Below are positions 43,330-49,886 of a DNA stretch of 64,000 nt, one piece after another. The stretch is from Sipunculus nudus. Taxonomy: Eukaryota > Annelida > Sipuncula > Golfingiida > Sipunculidae. The stretch spans positions 1,129,001-1,193,000 of the forward strand of contig JAPPUL010000068.1 in assembly GCA_026874595.1 (NCBI GenBank), read 5' to 3'. A program made the translations under genes and the position numbers. Below the pieces are notes generated by a model. The model was not told the origin of the DNA. It saw only the letters and a program-made list of their open reading frames with translations, and did no database searches. How positions within the stretch are numbered: position 1 is the first letter of the stretch; each line of letters begins with the position of its first letter.

Positions 43330-43644
43330 TTAGTCCTTCCTCTTGAATTTTGCAAGCATTCTATGCGTTACCATAAAGCCTCCTATTACGTTTATGGTTG
43401 CAAGGCTAAGTGCAAGAAATCCTAATATATGTGATAACGTATAATTCCCAATTACGGTTATATCAGCGGCTTGATCTGTTATGCTTATACCGCATGCAAG
43501 TATCGCTCCTACTATTGTTATTCCGGATATAGCGTTAGACCCCGACATTAATGGTGTGTGCAAAAGAGGTGGCACCTTTGTTATTATCTCAAAACCGACG
43601 AATATTGCCAGTATGAATACCATTAGCATTTGTAGTAATTCCAT
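43330..43644 (-). CDS. pntAb: NAD(P) transhydrogenase alpha subunit, membrane part (PntAb)
   Basis: 104 residues with three to four membrane helices. The signature HTPLMSGSNAISGITIVG is present near residues 30-47. In this split arrangement the alpha chain is two polypeptides, as in Rhodospirillum and many other bacteria. It sits between pntAa and pntB on the minus strand, with a GGAGAGAA-type site before its ATG. Confidence 0.95.
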   Translation of the reverse strand: MELLQMLMVFILAIFVGFEIITKVPPLLHTPLMSGSNAISGITIVGAILACGISITDQAADITVIGNYTLSHILGFLALSLATINVIGGFMVTHRMLAKFKRKD

Positions 43645-43680
43645 GATTTCTCTCCATTGAAAAAAAAGCTCAATTTATTT

Positions 43681-44829
43681 TTATAACTTTAGACTCTCTT
43701 TTACACGTGCATTGACTATTTCGCCCCCTTCTGTAACTAGACTCTCGCGTATTACCTCGTCTTCTTTATCTATCTTTAACTCTTTCTCCTTCGTTACTAA
43801 GCCTCGTAAAAATGATGATATGTTCTTTGAATACATTTGACTTGAATGAAAAGGGATTGTAGATGCTAAGTTTAAGGGCCCTAGTATCTTTACTCCGTGC
43901 TTTGTAACGCTTTTTCCAGGCTCTGTAAGCTCGCAATTCCCTCCACGCTCAGATGCAAGATCTACTATTACAGATCCTACTTTCATACCTTTTACCATGT
44001 CAGCTGTTACCAATATCGGCGCCCGTCCCCCAGGTACTGCTGCTGTTGTTAGCACCAAATCACTCTCGCATACCACCTTCTTCATAAGTTCTTGTTGCTT
44101 TTTATAAAACTCCTGGCCAAGCTCCTTCGCATAACCTCCCTCACCTTCTGCTTCCTTCGTGTCAAGTTCCATCTCAACAAACTTTGCATTCAAACTCTCA
44201 ACCTGCTCCTTTACCGCAGGCCTAACGTCATAAGCGCTTACCACCCCTCCAAGTCGTCTTGCTGTTGCGATTGCCTGTAAGCCTGCAACTCCAACTCCTA
44301 CTATAAATACCTTTGCCGCTTGCATAGTTCCTGCTGCTGTTGTCATCATCGGTAATACCCGTACCAATGACTCAGCCCCTAGCAATACTCCTTTATAGCC
44401 TGCTAAATTTGCCATCGATGATAGGGCGTCCATGCTTTGCGCTCGGGTTATCCTCGGAATTAATTCCATTGCAAAACTTGTTATCTTACTTTTTGATAGC
44501 TTCTTTAGCCCTTCTTTTGCATTTAACGGATCTAGAAAACTTATTAGTATTTGCCCCTCTTTAAGTAGCTTATAATCCTCTTCTCCTTTCGGATTTGCAC
44601 TCGCTCCCATTACCTGCACTATTACTTCACTCTCAAATACATCTTTCCTCTTCAATACCACCTTTGCTCCCTTCTCTTGATACTCACTGTCTTTAAAACC
44701 TGCCCCCTCTCCTGCTCCTCTTTCTACTATAACCTCAAATCCTAGCTTATTAAGTTCTCCTATCCGTTCCGGTATTACTGCAACCCGATTCTCTTTCGGA
44801 AAACTCTCTTTAGGGACTCCTAGTCTCAT
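43681..44829 (-). CDS. pntAa: NAD(P) transhydrogenase alpha subunit, NAD-binding part (PntAa)
   Basis: 382 residues, soluble domain I. It is related to alanine dehydrogenase: RLGVPKESFPKENRVAVIPE at the start, then the Rossmann motif VGVGVAGLQAIATA, SAYDVRPA, and TAAVPGGRAPILVT. It hands hydride between NADH and the PntB NADP site. It is the first gene of the operon pntAa-pntAb-pntB-glgP. The 451 bases upstream to the divergent 45281 gene should contain its promoter. Confidence 0.96.
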   Translation of the reverse strand: MRLGVPKESFPKENRVAVIPERIGELNKLGFEVIVERGAGEGAGFKDSEYQEKGAKVVLKRKDVFESEVIVQVMGASANPKGEEDYKLLKEGQILISFLDPLNAKEGLKKLSKSKITSFAMELIPRITRAQSMDALSSMANLAGYKGVLLGAESLVRVLPMMTTAAGTMQAAKVFIVGVGVAGLQAIATARRLGGVVSAYDVRPAVKEQVESLNAKFVEMELDTKEAEGEGGYAKELGQEFYKKQQELMKKVVCESDLVLTTAAVPGGRAPILVTADMVKGMKVGSVIVDLASERGGNCELTEPGKSVTKHGVKILGPLNLASTIPFHSSQMYSKNISSFLRGLVTKEKELKIDKEDEVIRESLVTEGGEIVNARVKESLKL

Positions 44830-45280
44830 CGTTTCTCCTCGTAGTACTTTTTCTTTTTATTTTATCTTTATTATTCTTTTTATTTAGATTTTTGTTATTA
44901 TATTAAAAGCTGTTTATATCGGCTCATAATAGCCGTTTTAAACTAGTTATTTCTTTACACGTTCTATTTGTATAGTCAATATAATATATTCATTTATCCT
45001 AAATAAGCTTATACAATTTATTTAAATTATATAAACTTATGTAAAAAATTAACAACTTAATAAGCATATTATATATAATTCAATATATCTGCTTAACTTA
45101 TTCGCTTGACTATCAGTGCAAAAATATTATCTTTCCCAAAACAATATATATATATATATATATTTTTATTAGCTATTTCTTATATAGTTATAGCATTATA
45201 CTAAACAGTTATACACTGTTGCTTTAACATAGAGGCACTATAGAGGCGCTTTATAGAGGCACTTTCAATTAGGGGGTATT
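44830..45280. other. 451-base A/T-rich divergent intergenic region
   Basis: The longest gene-free stretch. It separates pntAa (-) from the 45281 membrane-protein gene (+) and must carry both promoters. Visible elements are a small hairpin CGGCT/AGCCG with TTTT (44920-44938), an alternating AT run near 45148-45164, a 6-base inverted repeat AACAGT/ACTGTT with a 5-base loop (45204-45220) that could be an operator, and three copies of agaggc(a/g)ct at 45231, 45242 and 45255 just before the plus-strand start. No tRNA or riboswitch was recognised. Confidence 0.6.
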
Positions 45281-45739
45281 ATGTTGCTGATTATTTGTTG
45301 TATCTTGGGAGGACTTATAATAATTAGAGAGTTTATTGAACAAAAGCTTGCTGGCAAACAAGCTATACTTGCTTCTGTTCAAACTGCAGGGGACTTCCTT
45401 GAGAAAATTAGACCTTATCTTGGGATTATATCTATCCTTGTTGGCATTTGGGCTTTCTTCTCTCCCAATTATTCTTTCTATGATAATATGGGTTTTGCTC
45501 GTCAGGATTTCATTGGCGATCTTATTCCTGCTATATTCGCTTTTTTAACAGGTATTCTCCTTAGCCTTGATGTTTTGGAATATATTAATTTCTCTAAGGA
45601 CCAGTCAGCTTCTAACTCGCGTAGAGGACGTATTCAAAAAGAGCTTTCTAATCAGAAAACTTTAATTGGATTGCTTTCAATACTTTTTGGGTTTTTGCAT
45701 ATATTAGATTACGTTTATGGAGGAATCCCTCTGATTTAA
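45281..45739 (+). CDS. Small integral membrane protein, unknown family
   Basis: 152 residues. Four hydrophobic stretches (about 1-16, 48-66, 82-100 and 126-144) suggest a four-helix inner-membrane protein. A basic loop with SRRGR lies between helices three and four. The AGGGGGT site is placed 6 bases before the ATG. I recognise no family. It has no partner within 100 bases. Its sense strand is T-rich, as for the two plus-strand genes that follow. Confidence 0.7.
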   Translation: MLLIICCILGGLIIIREFIEQKLAGKQAILASVQTAGDFLEKIRPYLGIISILVGIWAFFSPNYSFYDNMGFARQDFIGDLIPAIFAFLTGILLSLDVLEYINFSKDQSASNSRRGRIQKELSNQKTLIGLLSILFGFLHILDYVYGGIPLI

Positions 45740-45856
45740 GTGCCTTGAAAAGCATATTAATATACAAAAATATACAAAGACTTTTTATTTACATTTTTGC
45801 CATTATCTTTCATAATATCTTGTTGAGCTCTTTTTGTTTTTTTATATTTATGCCAT

Positions 45857-46582
45857 ATGCGGACTCTAAGGCTTAATCAATATCTTGCTCTTTGCGGCAT
45901 TGCTTCAAGACGAGATTCTGATAACCTAATAAAAAAAGGGTTTGTTTCTATTAATAACCATATATGTACCACTTTGGGGACTAAAGTTAGTCCTTGGAAG
46001 GATACGGTATATTATAAAGGCAAAAAGCTTTCTATTCCACCCAAATATTCGTACTTAATTCTTTATAAGCCAAAGGGAGTTATTTGTACTCGCAAAGACC
46101 CGCAAGATAGAAAAACTGTTTTTTCTCTTATCAAAAGAGAATATAAATCTCTATTTTATGTTGGAAGGCTTGACATTAATTCCGAGGGTTTGCTTTTGTT
46201 TACTAACAATGGTGTGCTTGCTTCCAAATTACTTCATCCATCAAGCGGAGTGTCTAAAACTTATTTTATTAAAGTTAATGGTTTTGTTAAAGATGTGCAT
46301 ATCGATTTATTGCTTAAAGGCATTGCCCTGGATGAAGGTATTGCCTTTGCAACGAGCATAAATATTGTTAAAAGAAAAGAAGATATATCTTCTTTTTATA
46401 TGACTATTACTCAGGGCATGAAAAGGCAAATTAGACGCATGTTTAAACATATAGATTTGTCTGTTTTATTGCTTCGGCGGGAGGCTTTTGGTTCACTTAA
46501 ATTGCAAAATGTTGCTAAAGGCCGTTATCGGCTTCTTTCAGATAAGGAAATAAATGCGCTGTTTAAGGATGTTAAGTTATGA
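45857..46582 (+). CDS. RsuA/RluB-family pseudouridine synthase
   Basis: 241 residues. An N-terminal S4 domain (RLNQYLALCGIASRRDSD) is followed by the synthase core with the catalytic Asp in VGRLDINSEGLLLFTNNG. KPKGVICT, GMKRQIRRMF and LRREAFGSLKL are also family marks. It modifies one uridine of 16S or 23S rRNA. RluB, RluE, RluF and RsuA cannot be separated by eye. Its stop overlaps the ATG of the next gene by 4 bases, so the two are translationally coupled. Confidence 0.93.
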   Translation: MRTLRLNQYLALCGIASRRDSDNLIKKGFVSINNHICTTLGTKVSPWKDTVYYKGKKLSIPPKYSYLILYKPKGVICTRKDPQDRKTVFSLIKREYKSLFYVGRLDINSEGLLLFTNNGVLASKLLHPSSGVSKTYFIKVNGFVKDVHIDLLLKGIALDEGIAFATSINIVKRKEDISSFYMTITQGMKRQIRRMFKHIDLSVLLLRREAFGSLKLQNVAKGRYRLLSDKEINALFKDVKL

Positions 46583-47811
46583 TTTCTTTTAAATATCTTT
46601 TTATTCTAGTTTTTGTTTTTTTAATATTTTTTTCTTTTTCCTTTTCTTTTTCCTTTGCAGATACAAAAATTACTTATAATAAAAGTCCTTTTTTGGGCTC
46701 AACACAAAGTAAAGTATTTGGCCTTTTATGGAGTATCAAAACCCCATCCCTTGTCTACGCCTCACCTTTAATTAAAGACGATATGATATTTTATGGAGAT
46801 GTTAAAAACAATTTTTATGCACTAAGCACCTACACAGGAAAACTTTTATGGTCTTTTAAGCTTAAAAGCCGTTATGGGAATAAATCAAAGGGTATAAGAG
46901 GCTCTTTTGTTGTTTATAAGGACAATATTTTAGTGTATAACGTCGATGGTTTTTTGTACTCCTTCAATATGAAAACAGGTAATATTGTCTTTGGTCCCTT
47001 GGATATACGTGGTGATATTTTTTCAAGACCTGTTTTTTATGATAAGTATATATTCATTGTAAGTGGCCTTGGCGGTAGGATAAGGATATTATCAGCGCAA
47101 ACGGGTAAACAATACAAGCTAAACCGGCCTATGAATATAGGATATCCAGTATATACAAGTCCGCTTATTAGTGATGTTTTTGTTGAGAAGGATATTAAAG
47201 ACGTTTTGTACAATATATATATAAGCTTGTCAAATAAACTTGTCGTCTTTCGGGTTAATATGAGCAGTAGAACGCGAGAGCATGTTAAGACATTGGAGCT
47301 ATATAATAAGTATAAATACATATCAAGTCCCGTACTCCATAAAAAGGTATCGAAGAAAAGTGATTATCTAGTTATTAAGACCTTGTTTTTGGTAACTAAG
47401 ACAAATATTTTTAGTATAGATGCAACACTGCTTAAAGTGAATTGGATAAACAAAGTAGAAGAATACCCATTAAAAGAAGATGTTTTAGAATATCCAAGTC
47501 CTTATGTTAGAGGAGATAAAGTATATTTCTTTACTCGTGGTTATGAAATAGATAATGGCAGTCCATTTTGGAATGTCTTTATGAAGGGCTTGCCTACAGT
47601 AGAGGCAGGATATACTTATGATAATATATATCTTGCAGGAGGATATATTAGTGATAGGAGAAGGATAGGTTTTATAAGTGTTTTAGAGATAAAAACAGAG
47701 TCTTTAGAAAACTTTTTAGATATTTTTTCAGAGCCGCTCTCCCCTGTTGCAGTAAATGATGGCATAGTCGCATTATCTACCTTTGCTAAAACGCTTTTGG
47801 TATTTAGGTAA
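46579..47811 (+). CDS. Secreted PQQ-like beta-propeller protein
   Basis: 410 residues with a strongly hydrophobic signal peptide containing a Phe-Ser run. The body has PQQ-type blades: LLWSIKTPSLVYASPLIKDD, FYALSTYTGKLLWSFKL, LYSFNMKTGNIVFGPL and FSIDATLLKVNW, resembling BamB-like or quinoprotein-like propellers without cofactor residues that I could identify. It is probably periplasmic. It is coupled by an ATGA overlap to a pseudouridine synthase, an unexpected partner. A small inverted repeat (47820-47837) and T-run follow the stop. Confidence 0.82.
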   Translation: MISFKYLFILVFVFLIFFSFSFSFSFADTKITYNKSPFLGSTQSKVFGLLWSIKTPSLVYASPLIKDDMIFYGDVKNNFYALSTYTGKLLWSFKLKSRYGNKSKGIRGSFVVYKDNILVYNVDGFLYSFNMKTGNIVFGPLDIRGDIFSRPVFYDKYIFIVSGLGGRIRILSAQTGKQYKLNRPMNIGYPVYTSPLISDVFVEKDIKDVLYNIYISLSNKLVVFRVNMSSRTREHVKTLELYNKYKYISSPVLHKKVSKKSDYLVIKTLFLVTKTNIFSIDATLLKVNWINKVEEYPLKEDVLEYPSPYVRGDKVYFFTRGYEIDNGSPFWNVFMKGLPTVEAGYTYDNIYLAGGYISDRRRIGFISVLEIKTESLENFLDIFSEPLSPVAVNDGIVALSTFAKTLLVFR

Positions 47812-47819
47812 GCCTCTCC

Positions 47820-47857
47820 AAATACTAGTTAGTATTTACATTATATATATTTTTTGA
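47820..47857 (+). terminator. Weak terminator candidate after the propeller gene
   Basis: An AAATACTA / TAGTATTT inverted repeat with a 2-base centre lies 8 bases after the stop, then an A/T run ending in six T. The stem is A/T-rich, so this is tentative. Confidence 0.3.
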
Positions 47858-47877
47858 TTATATAATTGCCATCTAAT

Positions 47878-47911
47878 ATAAAAATGCTTTCTTTATAAAA
47901 ATGCTTTCTTT
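47878..47911. repeat. 17-bp perfect tandem duplication
   Basis: ataaaaatgctttcttt occurs twice with no gap in the 242-base space between the propeller gene and the TAXI relic. No gene was accepted here. A minus-strand frame across it (47841-48065) lacks support. Confidence 0.92.
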
Positions 47912-48053
47912 TTGGATAAAAGCGTTTTGTTATAAATGTCCATTTAGTAAGGTGTATTGCATTTGGCTTAGAAAATAAAGTACTTGCAAACAATAACGTC
48001 AAAGGAGTGATAGGGTAAGAGGATTTAAAAAAGAGGAGATAGTAAAAAAAAAA

Positions 48054-48505
48054 ATGAGAAGACATTTAATGTTGGGAGGGATGCTGTTATTGGGAGGTGT
48101 AGTCTTATCTGGTTGTTCGGCTGAAGGCGAAGATGACAAAGCAAAGGATTTACAAAGGAACACCCATATTATAATTCTATAAAGCTAAAGGAATCGGAGT
48201 ACAGTGAACATTATAGAGGTATGGACGAAGACGTAAGTACGTTTTTTGATTATGCTATTTTGATTTTGCTATTTTGATTTTGCTATATGGATAACACACA
48301 AGGACGTATCGGAGGACGTAGTGTATAAAGTCGTTAAAACGCTATATACGCAAAGAAATACATGCTAAAGGCAAAAAAGAAGACGTTTAATGGAATTGTC
48401 GTATCAAATGGAGTACTTGGAATTAGTTTTCCATTACATAAGGGAGCAGCAAGGTTTTGGAATGAAAAGGGACTTTTGATTCCAAACGCTATAAAAAGTG
48501 AGTAA
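48054..48505 (+). pseudogene. Decayed TAXI-type TRAP substrate-binding lipoprotein
   Basis: A broken paralogue of the gene at 48635. Its first 30 codons match the intact protein's lipoprotein signal almost residue for residue (MRRHLML..., lipobox LSGC). It then jumps, with a frame change, from KAKDLQ to the segment matching HPYY of the paralogue, losing about 190 residues, and meets a stop at 48180. Further on, recognisable blocks (YRGMDEDVSTFFDYA, THKDVSEDVVYKV, GISFPLHKGAARFW) occur in different frames. A 14-bp tandem repeat (48254-48286) sits inside one block. What remains could at most encode a 42-residue lipopeptide. Described as found; not functional as a transporter component. Confidence 0.9.
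48254..48286. repeat. 14-bp tandem repeat inside the TAXI pseudogene
   Basis: gctattttgatttt is present twice, plus a partial third copy, disrupting the reading frame of the relic. The intact paralogue has no such repeat at the matching place, so expansion came after duplication. Confidence 0.9.
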
Positions 48506-48634
48506 TTAAAGCTAAAGAGAGCAGGACAGAGTAAGAGGTTAAGTAAGAGGGCAAGTAAGAGAATAGAGAAGCTAAAGGGCAGCTATAAAAGCTCTAATAA
48601 AAATAAATATAAAAAAAATAAGGAGGAAAAGTAG

Positions 48635-49690
48635 GTGAGAAGATATTTAATGTTGAGTGGGATGATGTTATTGGTGGGTGCAGTTGGGCTATCTGGGTGT
48701 GGAGGTGGAGGCAAATCGTCTGAAGGGAAAGCTGATAAGGCAAAGGCTAGTACAGAGGCGGCAAAACAAAAACAAACGAGTGTAAAGTTCACAGGGGGAC
48801 CAAGTGGTGGGACCTTTGAGGTTTTTACAAATGCGGCAGCAGGCTATTTGAATGATAATGTAAAGGAATATAAATATTTCAATCAGGCATCAGATGGGTC
48901 AACGGAGAACATAAGGAAAGTAGGTGGGAAGAAGGTAGACTTTGGGATATCCTATTCGGGAGATAGTTATCTAGCCCGCAACGGCCGCTTGCCAAACGAT
49001 AGTAGGAAATATACAAATCTAAGGGCAATATCGTTTTTGTATAAGGCACCTGCACAGCTTGCAGTCCCAAAGGATAGTAAGATAAGTAAGGTGTCAGATT
49101 TAAAAGGAAAGAAGGTTGCAATAGGCGGGCAGGGCTCAGGAGCGGCGGCATCAGCGACTAGATATTTTAAGACAGTGGAGTTATGGGATAACTTCACGCC
49201 CCAGTATTTAGGATATAACAAAGCAGCATCAGCAATACAAGATGGGAAAGTAGATGCAATGTGGGTATTGGCAGGGCCACCGACAGCAGCAGTTATGCAG
49301 CTATCAGCGCGTCGTCAGATAAGATTATTAGATGTATACGAGTATGGGGTAAGCAAAGGACTTAACGAACAACATCCTTATTACAAACCTTTTACGATGG
49401 AAGTGTCAAAGCTAGGCGATAAATATAAAGGTATGGATAAAGACGTGAGTTCATTTTTTGACTCAGCATTATGGACAACCCACGAGGATGTGTCTGAGGA
49501 TGCAGTATATAAGGCACTAAAGAGTGTATATTCAAATGCAGGCTTAAAACATATGTCAACAGCAAAAAAGACATTTACGCAGATGAGTATAAAGGATGGT
49601 ATAGTAGGAATAAGTATACCCTTACACAAAGGAGCTTATAAGTTTTGGCAGGAGCAAGGAATAAGCATACCACAAGAGATAAAGCCATAA
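48635..49690 (+). CDS. TAXI-family TRAP transporter solute-binding lipoprotein
   Basis: 351 residues. The signal peptide ends in the lipobox LSGC (Cys near residue 22) with a Gly-rich linker after it. The mature part has VKFTGGPSGGTFEVF, the TAXI mark near its start, DFGISYSGD, LRAISFLYKAPAQLAVP, KGKKVAIGGQGSGAAASA and VDAMWVLAGPPTAA. It captures an unknown carboxylate-type solute in the periplasm for the permease at 49887. The GTG start follows AAGGAGG at good spacing. A decayed copy lies directly upstream. A strong hairpin terminator separates it from the permease. Confidence 0.95.
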   Translation: MRRYLMLSGMMLLVGAVGLSGCGGGGKSSEGKADKAKASTEAAKQKQTSVKFTGGPSGGTFEVFTNAAAGYLNDNVKEYKYFNQASDGSTENIRKVGGKKVDFGISYSGDSYLARNGRLPNDSRKYTNLRAISFLYKAPAQLAVPKDSKISKVSDLKGKKVAIGGQGSGAAASATRYFKTVELWDNFTPQYLGYNKAASAIQDGKVDAMWVLAGPPTAAVMQLSARRQIRLLDVYEYGVSKGLNEQHPYYKPFTMEVSKLGDKYKGMDKDVSSFFDSALWTTHEDVSEDAVYKALKSVYSNAGLKHMSTAKKTFTQMSIKDGIVGISIPLHKGAYKFWQEQGISIPQEIKP

Positions 49691-49711
49691 AAAACTATGG
49701 TCAGATAATAG

Positions 49712-49770
49712 GTACAAGCTTAAATAAAGGATATTTTATGTGCATTCGTTTTTAAGCTTGTACTCTTTTT
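49712..49770 (+). terminator. Strong intrinsic terminator or attenuator between TAXI protein and permease
   Basis: A perfect 13-base inverted repeat, GTACAAGCTTAAA at 49712-49724 and TTTAAGCTTGTAC at 49751-49763, encloses a 26-base loop and is followed by TCTTTTT. It begins 22 bases after the binding-protein stop. It would let the binding protein be made in excess over the permease. Confidence 0.75.
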
Positions 49771-49780
49771 ATTATGGCGC

Positions 49781-49810
49781 CTAAGTAAAATGCTACTAAG
49801 TAAAATGCTA
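49781..49810. repeat. 15-bp perfect tandem duplication upstream of the TRAP permease
   Basis: ctaagtaaaatgcta occurs twice exactly, between the terminator and the permease start. No separate promoter was identified there. Confidence 0.92.
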
Positions 49811-49886
49811 CTATTATGAAGTCTAAAGCAGGGGTACAGATAAAACAGATTGAAGTAACTATGTATATGTAAAAGGGTAGAACTAT

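Noticed and set aside
44920-44940. Hairpin CGGCT/AGCCG with TTTT as a terminator
   Set aside because: No plus-strand gene precedes it and the stem is only five pairs; kept only as a note in the intergenic entry.
47841-48065. 74-residue minus-strand frame after the propeller gene
   Set aside because: Crosses a tandem duplication and overlaps the TAXI relic; no ribosome site or family likeness.
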